NCBI GenBank assembly: GCA_963575745.1
Contig: CAUYUJ010015285.1
Location: 1-64,000, forward strand
Reading direction: 5' to 3'
Length of the DNA stretch: 64,000 bases
DNA from: Prorocentrum cordatum
Lineage: Eukaryota > Sar > Dinophyceae > Prorocentrales > Prorocentraceae
Shown: piece by piece, positions 11,133 to 20,302 of the stretch
Numbering within the stretch: the first letter of the stretch is position 1
Layout of the letters: each line of letters opens with the position of its first letter
Notes under the pieces: model-generated
What the model saw: only the letters and a program-made list of their open reading frames with translations
Database searches by the model: none
What the model was told of the DNA's origin: nothing
Position numbers and translations under genes: made by a program

Positions 11133-11408
11133 TTCGAGGTCACGCTGCTGCTTCTTCCTCGTCTTCGAGACGCGAAAGAAGGTGCTAAAATCCACCATCG
11201 AGGTGGTGCGTCCCGTCTGCTTGGACTTCTTGGTGCTTGCTGGATGCACCCCCCTAGCATTGTCTCCGGCGCCGCCCCTGGCGCGCTCCGCGCGCGCCAG
11301 GTATGGGCCCAGCGCCGATCCAAGAAGGCAGCCCCCAGAGCTCCGAAAGCTGTGCGTATGAAGTGGTTCGGCTCCTCCAGCAGGGGCCCTGGCGCGACGC
11401 ACCTCCAG

Positions 11409-11534
11409 GAGTCGTCTTTCCGGGAGCTCGTCCGCGAGTTCCTCCCCAAGCTGTCGGACGATCACGTCACGCGCCTCCTCCACTTCGCAGACCGGGGAGG
11501 GGCGGGCCGCCTGACCTTCCAGGAGTTTCTGCAG
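11409..11534 (+). CDS. Exon 5: EF-hand-like
   Basis: Reads ESSFRELVREFLPKLSDDHV, then LLHFADRGGAGRLTFQEFLQ. The loop D-R-G-G-A-G-R-L-T-F-Q-E keeps Asp1, Gly6 and Glu12 but has Gly and Ala at positions 3 and 5, so calcium binding is doubtful. Phase 0 at both ends; acceptor CTCCAG|GAG, donor CAG|GACGTG (GA). Near-identical 14-mers GCAGGACGTGGGGC and GCAGGCCGTGGGGC mark the two sides of intron 5. Confidence 0.75.
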
Positions 11535-11720
11535 GACGTGGGGCGGCGTCAGAGGGGGGATGGGCTCAGGGAGGCGCACGAAACCGAAAAAAACACAGGA
11601 AATGGACGTCCGAGCGATGGCGAGATGGGGGCTTGACAGCCCACCCCGCCAGGAAGTGCGCGGATTCGCGATCGAGGGCCCATCGCCAGTCCATATTATC
11701 GGCGATGTACCGCCGAGTCC

Positions 11721-12038
11721 ATGTCGGTGTCCCCCCCCCTGCGGGACTCGGCCCCTACAGTGCCGTTTTTAATACATGCTCCGCGTGCGGATCATGTGTC
11801 AAAAATGCACGGATTTAGTATTAAAAACAACGATGAGTTCATGCATAAATTCATTCATAAATGAATCATGTGTGAAAACCATATATGTTTAAACATCCTA
11901 TGTCTTAAAAACTGCCCTGTACCCCTCAAATAATCAAAAAATAGTCCCCAGAGTATGTTTTTTAGCATTTTTGAATTATTTTGGGTGTATCTTTAATTTT
12001 TCGCCGAAATCCCCCTGTAGGGGGACAGGCCCGACTTA
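11721..12038. mobile_element. Family A element split by a family B insertion (A5/B1)
   Basis: The left terminus is degenerate (ATGTCGGTGTCCCCCCCCCT); the right terminus GGGGGACAGGCCCGACTTAA ends near 12038. Family B sits inside at about 11757-11921 with ends TACAGTGCCGTTTTT and AAAAACTGCCCTGTA. The order shows B inserted after A. Confidence 0.65.
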
Positions 12039-12239
12039 ACCCTAGCGTTAATGGAGGATGACGATTAATATATGACCCGGGGTCGTGTTCACGCGGCGGC
12101 GCCCCGGATGACGATTAGAAAAAGCCGGCCGCGGGCTGGAAAACTATTGCGAAGGCCTGACGGCCGGTGCCGCCGACCCTGTTCGCAATGCGCAGCAAGA
12201 GGCACGGGCTGTGGGATGGTTTGGGGGAACGGGGAGAAG

Positions 12240-13400
12240 GACGAGAAGGTGGGGGAGGGAGGTGTCGTATCTGACCCGGGACTTCCCCGGGACTCCCCCG
12301 GGACCCCCCCCGGGACCTCCTCTCCCCCCCCCGTCGGGGGAGGGAAAGGGAAGGGGCTTCCCTTCGACTGAATTACGACGTTGCTCAAGGTCGGTACGGG
12401 GGGGGGGCGTCGTATCTGACCCGGGGGGGGGGTCGCTACCCCCCTCCCCTCCCGGCGGGGAAGGGATCAAAGGGAAGGGGGACCGGGGGGGGGTGATACC
12501 CCACCCCCTTCCCGGCGGGGAAGGGAAAAGGGAAGGGGCTCCCTCGACGAATTACGACGTTGCTCAAGTCGGTACGGGAGGGGGGTGTCATAACCCGGGA
12601 GTAGGATCGCTCCCCCCCCCCTCCTGGCGGGGGAGGGAAAGGGAAGGGGTTTTTCATTCGACGGAATACGACGTTGCTCAAGGTCGGTACGGGGGGGGGG
12701 CGTCGTATCTGACAGGGGGGGGGGTCGTACCCCCCCCCCTCTTCCGGCGGGGGAGGGATCAAAGGGAAGGGGCTTCCCTTCGACTGAATTACGACGTTGC
12801 TCAAGGTCGGTACGGGGGGGGGCGTCGTATCTGACCCGGGGGGGGGGTCGCTACCCCCCTACCCCCCATCCCCCTCCCGGCGGGGGAGGGATCAAAGGGA
12901 AGGGGCTTCCCTTCGACTGAATTACGACGTTGCTCAAGGTCGGTACGGGGGGGGGGCGTCGTATCTGACCCGGGGGGGGGGTCGCTACCCCCACCCCCTC
13001 TCCAGCGGGAAGGGCGGGGGGCGTCGTATTGACCGGGGGGGGGGTCGATACCCCCCCCCCCCCCTCCCGGCGGGGAAGGGATCAAAGGGAAGGGGCTTCC
13101 CTTCGACTGAATTACGACGTTGCTCAAGGTCGATACGACGGGGGGCTCGTATCGACCCGGGGGGGGGGTCGATACCCCCCCCCCCCCCCCCCGGCGGGGA
13201 AGGGATCAAAGGGAAGGGGCTTCCCTTCGACTGAATTACGACGTTGCTCAAGGTCGGCTTGGCTCGAGCGGGGGGCGGGGGCGGCGTCGTATCTGACCCG
13301 GGGGGGGGTCGATACCCCTCCCCCCCCCCGGCGGGGGAGGGATCAAAGGGAAGGGGCTTCCCTTCGACACAATTACGAGGTTGCTCAAGGTCGGCTTGGC
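12240..13400. repeat. Tandem G/C-run repeat array
   Basis: Repeated module: AATTACGACGTTGCTCAAGG, TCGGTACGGGG, GTCGTATCTGACCCGGG, a C-run with CCCGGCGGGG, then GGGATCAAAGGGAAGGGGCT and TCCCTTCGACTGAATTACGA. At least eight units of variable length, with poly-G facing poly-C so that each unit can fold. Confidence 0.85.
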
Positions 13401-13641
13401 TGGAGCCCAGGGGAAGAGGTCTCCCAGGGAAAGGGAAGGACAGAGACGACGAGTACAAAGAATGACGGAGATGACGGCTCGAACGGAAAAGCCCCTCACA
13501 CACGCCGACAGGGTCGGCGGATTTTTCTTATAATCGTTCTCCTCCAGTCAGAAACTTGTGCAGAAATCGCAGAAAGCTATTCTTTGAATCGTTCTCTCTC
13601 ATTTTTTATATGAATCGTCATCCTGCATTGCCCCATCGCAG

Positions 13642-13779
13642 GCCGTGGGGCACGACGTGCAGGGCCGCATGGGGGAGGAGTACTTCGACCACGTGATGGT
13701 CCGCATGGAGGCGGCCGTCGCCAGGCAGGGGGGCCTGCCGGCCGTGTTCCAGCTGAACGACTGGTACCTGCACGGGACG
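13642..13779 (+). CDS. Exon 6: helical EF-hand linker
   Basis: Reads AVGHDVQGRMGEEYFDHVMV, then RMEAAVARQGG, ending FQLNDWYLHGT. Acceptor ATCGCAG|GCC, donor GGGACG|GTGCCCC (GT). GGTGCC(C/G)CG recurs at the exon 7 acceptor. The exon end CACGGGACGGTGCCCCG is repeated just beyond the following (CCT)n tract. Confidence 0.75.
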
Positions 13780-13971
13780 GTGCCCCGTCCTCGTCGCTTC
13801 CCTCGTCCTCGTCCTCGTCCTCGTCTTCCTCCTCCTCCTCCTCCTCGTCCTCCTCCTCCTCCTCCTCCTCCTCCTCCTCCTCCTCCTCCTCCTCCTCCTC
13901 CTCCTCCTCCTCCTCCTCCTCTCTCTCCCACCTCCTTCTCCTCCTCGCACGGGACGGTGCCCCGCCATGAC

Positions 13972-14147
13972 TTAAAACGACGCGAAGATCGGGACAAAAT
14001 CGGATCGGGATACGAACTCGAAATCTCTGAGAATCGGCGGGTTTGGAGGATGTATTGGGCGCCGCGGCCGCTCCAGAGCACTCCGGAACGCTCTGAGAGC
14101 GCTCCGGAACGCTCTGGAGCGATTTATCCCGATCCTAGCCTTGTTTT
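13972..14147. mobile_element. Family K element with ATGAC duplication
   Basis: Starts TTAAAACGACGCGAAGATCG and ends GATCCTAGCCTTGTTTTA. ATGAC stands at 13967-13971 and 14148-14152. Internally it carries the palindrome GGAACGCTCTGAGAGCGCTCC. Other copies at 29517-29690 (inside a family F unit) and 43788-43949. Confidence 0.8.
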
Positions 14148-14167
14148 ATGACGGGAACGCCCTGAGA

Positions 14168-14367
14168 CCCAGACCCTCGACGTCATGATTTCTTCACGAC
14201 GCCGACCCCCCGAGGTCTCGACCCATGCCCCGGGACCGGTTTTTTTCATCCTGCGTCGTTTTTTGACGGCCCCGAGGGCCGGTAAGGGCGCCCCAAGGCC
14301 AAAAATAATGACAAAAATAATGAAAAACTTCCCGTCGCGATTTTTTTCATACCTCGAGGGGGTCTGG
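14168..14367. mobile_element. Family C element (C1)
   Basis: CCCAGACC at the left and GGTCTGGG at the right. Each end is itself a hairpin built on GACGTCATGA/TCATGACGTC or a variant. Core: GACCGGTTTTT...CGTTTTTTGACGG. Other copies: 32311-32500, 32791-32976 (inverted), 33799-33984, 34146-34333 (inverted), 48109-48293, 63751-63934. Confidence 0.8.
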
Positions 14368-14500
14368 GGATCCAGGCGTTGCAGCTCTTCCTCGTCGGGC
14401 GTCTCCGCCTGGCCTCGGGCCCGGGGCTACATATCCCAGGTCGACGCGGCCAGGGCGCTCCCCCTGCGATTCCTCGCGAGGGGGAAGCTGTTGCGCAGAT

Positions 14501-14663
14501 CACCACCCACCAAACCACCCCAACCCAACCCGAAGGCTTCAAGATGCCCTCCATTTCCAATGTGGGGGGCGTTGGGGAACATTAAAGAAACACATGGAAC
14601 CCGACCCCCCCCAACCCGAAATTTGGGGTCTTCGGGTTGGGTTGGGGTGGTCTGGTAGGTAGT
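14501..14663. mobile_element. Family D element (D2)
   Basis: CACCACCCACCAAACCACCC to GGGTTGGGGTGGTCTGGTAG, with core CATTAAAGAAACACATGGAA. Same architecture as D1. Confidence 0.8.
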
Positions 14664-15082
14664 CAGCAAAGTCGGGTCTCAGAGCGGGTCCTGAGGCAGG
14701 CGTGTCCTTGGGTTTTTGGCCGTTTCTTCCGGGCCCTCACTGGTGCCCCCCACGCGCACCGCTGTCTTCTTCGGGCCCCTGCAGGGCCCTCCACGCGCAC
14801 CGGGGCCGTCAACAACATCGGTGCTGGGTCCTGGCGGAAGGCCCCGGGCTCCAGGGCTCGTCTCTTTCGGGGTCCGCTTCCTTGAGACCCGACGTTGCGA
14901 CAAAATTGCAGCCGTGCGTAAGATCGCTGCTGGAGCCCCAGACGCCATCCTTCCATGGCATGCCTCGAGCCGCATCGATCTGTGATGGTCCTGGCGCCCA
15001 CAGAGAGGAGAGAACGCCTCGCGCGGCAAGACTGCAACGCACAGATCTCAGGGCTGCCTGGTGCCAAAAGGTGCCGCGCACA

Positions 15083-15225
15083 CAGACACAATTAATCGTC
15101 GATTCCCCGGAAAATATGGGAAAATATGGGAAGTGGGCTGGAAGACAAAAACCCAGGAAATATAAGAAAATATGGGGAATCTTTTTATTTGTGTATATTT
15201 ATTTGTGTGTCCCAGGGCCCCTTTA
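15083..15225. mobile_element. Family G element inside a 75-bp direct duplication
   Basis: ACACAGACACAATTAATCGT to TTTGTGTGTCCCAGGGCCCC. The flanks 15003-15078 and 15228-15303 both read GAGAGGAGAGAACGCCTCGC and on through the region just before exon 7. Confidence 0.7.
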
Positions 15226-15295
15226 AGAGAGGAGAGAACGCCTCGCGCGACGAGACGTCAACGCACAGATCTCGGGGCTGCCCGGTGCCAAAAAG

Positions 15296-15400
15296 GTGCC
15301 GCGCGCGAGGGTGCTCCAGATCCTGCCGAGCGCGGTGGGGCTCACCCGCAGGGAGGCGTTCGATATCGCGACCCGCTTCGAGACGAAGCTCAGCGGGGAG
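15296..15400 (+). CDS. Exon 7: first half of an EF-hand
   Basis: Reads VPRARVLQILPSAVGLTRRE, then AFDIATRFETKLSGE. The acceptor is AAAAAG|GTGCCG and the donor GGGGAG|GTGGAC. AGGTGGACCTC recurs at the exon 8 start, so splicing rebuilds an EF-like loop E-T-K-L-S-G-E-V-D-L-R-E across the junction. Phase 0. Confidence 0.8.
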
Positions 15401-16352
15401 GTGGACCTCGATAGCAACTCCTCTTCCTCCTCCTCCTCCTCCTCCTCCTCCTTCGCCTCCTCCTCCTCCTCCTCCTCGTTCCCGATAGCAACTCATGGGT
15501 TCGATGCTCGTTTCGGGGACCTTCCTGGGGGCCACCTAACGGATCTGTTAGACCCCAGTTCGACTAAAGTTCGACTCAGGTTCGACTCAGGTTCGACTCA
15601 GGTTCGACTCAGGTTCGACTCAGGGTCGACTCAGGTTCGACTCAGGTTCGACGCAGCTTCGACGCACGAGTGGAGCGAGTGGCTCCAGGAAGGTCCCCAG
15701 AACGAGCATCCAACGTGGGAGCCCCGCATGTCCCCTCCTCCCCCCTCCTCCTCCTCCCCGCTCCTCCTCCTCCTCCTCCTCCTCCTCCTCCTCCTCCTCC
15801 TCTCCTCCCTCAACAACCTCCTCCAACTCCTCCTCCCTCCTCCTCCTCCTCCTCCTCCTCCTCCCTCCTCCTCCTCCTCCTCCTCTCCCCTCCTCCTCCT
15901 CCCCGCTCCTCCTCCTCCTCGTTCCCGATCCTCCCCTTCTGCCCTCGGGGGGGGATTGGCGCGAGGGCGCGCCGCACTCTTGGAGCAACTCGTGGGAGCC
16001 CCGCATGTCCTCGCAACATTTGTCTTCAGAGCACATCACCGCGCGCCAGCGTCTGGCAGTCGATGAGAGAGGGCTCACGCAGCGTCGCTGCGCGTAGGTT
16101 TGCGTCGACGGACGTCGATGAGCTTACAGTGCCGTTTTTTTTTGCACGCTCCGCGTGCGGATCATGCATTACAAATGCAGGGATTCTGTTTTAAAAACAA
16201 CGATGAGTTCATGCATCAATTTACCCCTAAATCAATCATGTATGAAAATCTTGTACTTTTAAAGATCCAATGTATTTAAAACTGCCCTTCAGAGCAGATC
16301 CGCAAGAGCCAGCAAGAGGACATCGGAGGCTCCCCATGAGCTGCCACAGAAG
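15401..16352 (+). other. Intron 7 (952 bp, GT-AG) with 11-bp duplication
   Basis: AGGTGGACCTC at 15399-15409 and 16351-16361. Inside: a (TCC)n tract between copies of GATAGCAACTC (15409-15419 and about 15483-15493), a tandem GGTTCGACTCA repeat (15556-15665), a second CCT tract (15735-15930), family B (16125-16291) and the GCAAGAGCCAGCA...GCCACAG intron end shared with 1610-1660 and 40690-40730. Confidence 0.8.
16125..16291. mobile_element. Family B element (B2)
   Basis: TACAGTGCCGTTTTTTTTTG at the left, TTTAAAACTGCCCTTCA at the right; core CATGCTCCGCGTGCGGATCA-like and AAAAACAACGATGAGTTCAT. Other copies at 11757-11921, 28410-28595 and 40813-40969. Confidence 0.8.
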
Positions 16353-16415
16353 GTGGACCTCCGGGAGCTCAACACCGCCATGCAGGCGTGCGCCTCCGCC
16401 CGGCTCGTGTCCGAG
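16353..16415 (+). CDS. Exon 8: second half of EF-hand
   Basis: Reads VDLRELNTAMQACASARLVS, E. Completes the loop begun in exon 7. The donor is set at GAG|GAGTTC because AGGAGT recurs at the next acceptor (16414-16419 and 17225-17230). Reading on to 16434 (EFSGER) is open but has no matching site. Confidence 0.7.
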
Positions 16416-17226
16416 GAGTTCAGCGGAGAAAGAGGTGCGTACCGTTAAGTCGGGCCTGTCCCCCTACAGGGGGATTTTGGACGAAAAATAAAACATACAC
16501 CAAAAATACTATAAAAATAGTCTGAGGACTATTTTTTTAGCATTTTTTGGCCATTCAGGGGGATTTTTTGAGTATTTTTCAAAATTTGTCGTCGAACATC
16601 CCCCTGTAGGGGGACACGCCCGACATGAGCGTACCGATATTGAGCCCGGGTTCCGGATCCGCCGTGCATTGGTTCGTTTTCAAAGGAAAAAGTTGTGCTG
16701 GAAATGCACCCCAAAGGATGCGAACAAGTAATGCAGGAAACTCCGCCCCAGAAAAGTAGGGCCGCTATTTCCGCCATGGGATGGCGGAAAGAGCGACGAC
16801 AAAGTAGGGCGGAAATCGGCATCAAACGAGCTTGAAAAGTAGGGCGGAAATTTACCCTAAGTGCGAAATCACACAAAGTACGGCGGAACTGGAGTCAGGA
16901 TTGCGCCTGCTTCGTTGCCGCGGCTGGATACCGCTGCCCTTGCCTCCTTTACGCCTTTTTGGGGCCGCCTGGGAGGCCGTCGTCGCCACCGTCGGATTCG
17001 CCTGGAAGTTTTGGTCAGAACGCGCCCCGGGAGGAGTCCGTGGAGTGACGGTATGGGCATTCAAGAGGCCTACGCCCGTCCGCCGACCCCCCCAAATAAA
17101 GCACAGGCAGGGCGAGAGAGGCCTGAAGGCAGGCGGGCGTCTCTCGGGGATGCCTCCCGGCAGCCTCTTGGAGCGCCTGTCGAGGCACCTGGGAATGGCA
17201 GTGCGGGCTTCTTGCTGTTTCCCCAG
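16416..17226 (+). other. Intron 8 (811 bp, GA-AG)
   Basis: Holds a family A element (16447-16626) bracketed by GCGTACCG (16437-16444 and 16629-16636) and a family E segment rich in AAGTAGGGCGGAAAT (about 16750-16906). The rest shows nothing recognised. Confidence 0.65.
16447..16626. mobile_element. Family A element (A6) with 8-bp duplication
   Basis: Both arms complete, apart from one change (TTTTGGACGAAAAAT). GCGTACCG flanks on both sides. Confidence 0.87.
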
Positions 17227-17273
17227 GAGTGGGTGCACAAGCTGTTCGACGAGGTCACCCTGTCGCTCCACAG
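17227..17273 (+). CDS. Exon 9: short EF-hand helix exon
   Basis: Reads EWVHKLFDEVTLSLH plus two bases of the next codon (Arg after splicing). Acceptor CCCCAG|GAG, donor CACAG|GCATCA (GC). AGGCA recurs before exon 10 (17272-17276, 29005-29009). Phase 2. A left-half family L element starts at once downstream. Confidence 0.65.
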
Positions 17274-18700
17274 GCATCAGTGGGGGGCCGCAGGCGAACC
17301 CTACCCCTGCCCCCCATGATTTCTGATGGGGAGGGTGGGGTTCTCTTCAGGGGCAACGTCGGGGGTGGGATGGGCTCGGGGCGGGAAGCGGCGCGTCCAC
17401 CCCCAATCGCCCACGTGCCGCCCACAAAACACACAGCACAAAACAGTGTCAGCCAGCGTGGACCCCAAAGAGCGTGCCTCTAGCAATACATGCTGTGCCA
17501 CCTATGTGTGGCAATATACGCGTGGCATTCTACATGGTTCAAGGGTGGGAAAACCACCCCGACCCCGACAAATCGCGTTTACTAGACAGCCCTGGGCGTT
17601 TACTAAACAGCCCTGCCCTTTTCGATTCCTTCCATGGGTGCGTTTACTAAACGGCTTCGCTTGTCGGGGTGCTTATTATGGGGGTGGATGTTCTGCTCTC
17701 TCGTGGTGCAAATTATGTCATGCAACCTATATCGAGCAATACATTGTGTGCAGGTTATGTGGTGAAATCGCTGTGGAGCAATACATGGGATACAACATAC
17801 GTAGCGCACTCTATGTGGTGCAATCAATGTTGTGGTGCAGTCTGTATGGTGCGCAGTCTATGTGGTGCAATCGACGTGGTGCAACCTCGGTGGTGCAATA
17901 TTCGATGTGCAATCTAAGTTGTGCAATCTGTGGTGTGCAATCTGTGCGATCGGTGTTGTGCGGTCGACGTGGTGCAATCTGCGTGGAGCAACCCATGTGG
18001 TGCAGTAGATGTGGTGCAAGTCATTCGCCTGGGCAGGAAGTTGTCAACTTCATTGCTCGCTGAATTATCCCACCCACCCACCCGCAAATTGGTTTGCCAA
18101 GCCCTTGCGGCGCCGATTGCAATGACTGCTTGGTGCTGACTGGCGCATCGCTGCGGCCGCGCTAGCGCGGGCATGCTCGCATGCGAAGCGGCCAGCTAGT
18201 CTGACGCGACCGGCACGGCCGCGGTGGCGCCGACCGCTGGACACTTCCCAGCGCGTCTCGCAGGCCGCGCTGCCGCGTGGACAATTCAGTGTGTGTCGGT
18301 GACTCGGGCGGGCGCGGTATCATGGCAACTTCGACAACGGCAGACGCCATGATGATAGCAGCGATGTTGGTTACAACGATGGCGATGACGACGCCAAGGC
18401 CAATAACGGCGCCGATGCTGATCACGCCAATGACGATGATGGTGTCCGCGTGTCGGCGATGAAGTTGTTCGAAGGATTTCGCCATGCGCTTGCGGCCAAC
18501 GGGCGCGAGTGGCCCGCGCGCTATTACTTGACAAGGATCGTGCCCCCCCGCCGACTTTGATGAAAGCGTTGAGAAGCCGTTGAAAATACACGCGTTCGCA
18601 AGAGCGCGCGCATAAAGACTTTCCTGAAACGGCAAATTGTGAACCCCGTGTTTTTGCTCAGCCGTTTTCAGGAACCTCGACCTCGAAATCCTTACGAACC

Positions 18701-19558
18701 CTACGCTTTTCGACGTATTCCGGCATGCGCGCGGGACCCAGGTCGCAGACTGCGGTCCAGCTTCTCCTTGCTCATGGCCTCCCTCGTCTGCTTCCATGTC
18801 GCCAGGATCTCCACCGCATCGGACTCGTCGATTGGTTCCGCCGCCCGGACGATCGCGTCAATCTCCCGGGCGACATCGTCCTCCGACCCCTCGTCCTGGT
18901 AGAGCTCCGGTACCGGCAGGCCGTAGGCCTCGCCGTGCTCCTCTTCCACCGCATATGTGGCCTGCGCGAATCTCTCCGGTGGGGCTCCGGGGAATGCCGT
19001 CCTCCACGCCGTACGCACTTCTCCCACGTGCCAACTCTGGTGAGTCGCCGACAGAATCGTGGCTCGGCCAAAACTACCTCGTCGAGCACCTCGCAGTGTC
19101 AGGCAGCCTCTCGCCCCTGGCGGAAGGTCCGCGCCCTCCGTGGCCAGCTGGGCGTGCACCAGCTGAGCACGGCCCGTGTGGGCCTTCGTCGTCTCCTGCT
19201 TCTGGATCCTGAGGCTGAGCGCCTCCTCCATGGCTTCCCCGAGACGGTCCGCGGCAGCTTCGTCGGGGAATCTCTCGTCGAGACGCTCGAACACCAGCTC
19301 CTCTCCCAGGTGGACGTTGATCTCCGCCAAGGCTGCGTTCTCTGACGCCAGCGCCGCCTGCCCGTCCAGAAGAGTGTACAGCCATGGGCCAATCGCCTCC
19401 TCTGGAGCGCCTTCCGCCTTCTGAACCACAATCGCTGCCTTCGCCCACCGTTTCCATGCTTTGTAGGCTGCAGCACCGTCATTGCCGTCTCCACTGAAGC
19501 GCTTCTGATTGGCGCCCCCATTGCTCTCCGTCATCGTGGTGATCTCCTGATCGTCCAC
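18701..19558 (-). CDS. Gag-like ORF of a retrotransposon (antisense, 285 aa)
   Basis: Single open frame on the opposite strand to the host gene. It reads FSGDGNDGAAAYKAWKRWAK near the N-terminus, then LDERFPDEAAADRLGEAMEE, and ends with an acidic segment DEGSEDDVAREID and a Lys/Arg-rich tail. The helical, Trp- and Lys-containing N-terminal part resembles the gag-like proteins of Copia-type elements that are abundant in dinoflagellate genomes (family knowledge). No zinc knuckle, protease or reverse transcriptase follows, so the element is truncated. ATG at 19556-19558. The codon composition is coding-like, unlike the surrounding repeats. Confidence 0.6.
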   Translation of the reverse strand: MDDQEITTMTESNGGANQKRFSGDGNDGAAAYKAWKRWAKAAIVVQKAEGAPEEAIGPWLYTLLDGQAALASENAALAEINVHLGEELVFERLDERFPDEAAADRLGEAMEEALSLRIQKQETTKAHTGRAQLVHAQLATEGADLPPGARGCLTLRGARRGSFGRATILSATHQSWHVGEVRTAWRTAFPGAPPERFAQATYAVEEEHGEAYGLPVPELYQDEGSEDDVAREIDAIVRAAEPIDESDAVEILATWKQTREAMSKEKLDRSLRPGSRAHAGIRRKA

Positions 19559-20302
19559 TGCTCCTCACACTTGCTGTATATCTCAAGCCACTGCGAATCC
19601 GACCGCGAGTGGAGTGTATGAGCTTTACCTCTTTTGGCCCGCTGCAGCGATCGAGGGCGCTCGCGCTTCCCCAGGGCGGCGCGCCTGTCTGATCAACAGT
19701 GACTATAGTACACACGCGCGCATACACTCTAGCAAGCCTCTCACACGAGCACGAGTGTCACCTACATGTCTCACGTACCCACGTTCGCAGTTTCCTTCAG
19801 AATTCGTAGGAGCGCCAGCGAAGGCATTTTTGAACACTGACGTTGCACAGCCATTTGTTTTCTATCTAATCGTTTCGCTCACTCCGCCAGCCCATATTGC
19901 CTCGCCGCTGTCGTGTGTCGGGGTGTGCCTTTTGGGGCTCTCTTGGGAGGCCTCTTGGTGGTGCCAAGATGTTGCAGGCCATGCCAGTGGCGACGCCCGC
20001 ATCTCTCTACCGATAACCTCACTGTGCGCTGCCCTCAAGGAGTACCGTACGCGTTTTTGGGAGGCACCCCGATTCCTAGTGCGGGCTCCGTCCCACAGGG
20101 GGTGGCCACATGCAGATAGGCTTTCAGGCACACTCATCCCTTCCACAGGTGGCCTTTTCGGGGGTCTTGTACGCGTCGTGGGCCGTCTGGAAGCCATCGT
20201 GGGTGTCTCGGACCGATCGTTCGACGAGTGCCACTTGGAGCGCTGCCAACTGCCCAAGTGATCGTTGTCAATGCGGTGCTGCTGGGTGGGGTTGTTGATT
20301 AT

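Larger units (their letters stand above)
6329..11408 (+). other. Intron 4 (5080 bp, GA-AG)
   Basis: Bounded by AGGAG. Contents: family D element, a duplicate of the exon 4 end (6701-6738), family F (6802-6932), a half family A element (7319-7400), two arrays of the 89-bp satellite each followed by an antisense EF-hand fragment (7540-8640 and 8823-10400), a family A right end (10470-10525), an AGG-rich stretch (10700-10780) and further family F units (11034-11132 and about 11230-11350). The open stretch at 6992-7145 was considered as an exon but does not fit the splice pattern. Confidence 0.6.
11535..13641 (+). other. Intron 5 (2107 bp, GA-AG)
   Basis: The 14-bp direct repeat with one mismatch (11531-11544, 13638-13651) supports the join. 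It contains a family J end (11576-11623), family A with a nested family B (11721-12038), and a tandem array of about 110-160-bp units with poly-G/poly-C stems (12240-13400). Confidence 0.7.
13780..15295 (+). other. Intron 6 (1516 bp, GT-AG)
   Basis: Contains a (CCT)n tract between 17-bp direct repeats (13769-13785 and about 13947-13964), family K (13972-14147), family C (14168-14367), family D (14501-14663), a 75-bp direct duplication (15003-15078 and 15228-15303) and a family G element between its copies. Confidence 0.65.

Noticed and set aside
15269-15295. Upstream extension of exon 7 (ISGLPGAKK)
   Set aside because: It is in frame, but the segment is duplicated at about 15048, and GGTGCC(C/G)CG places the acceptor at 15295.
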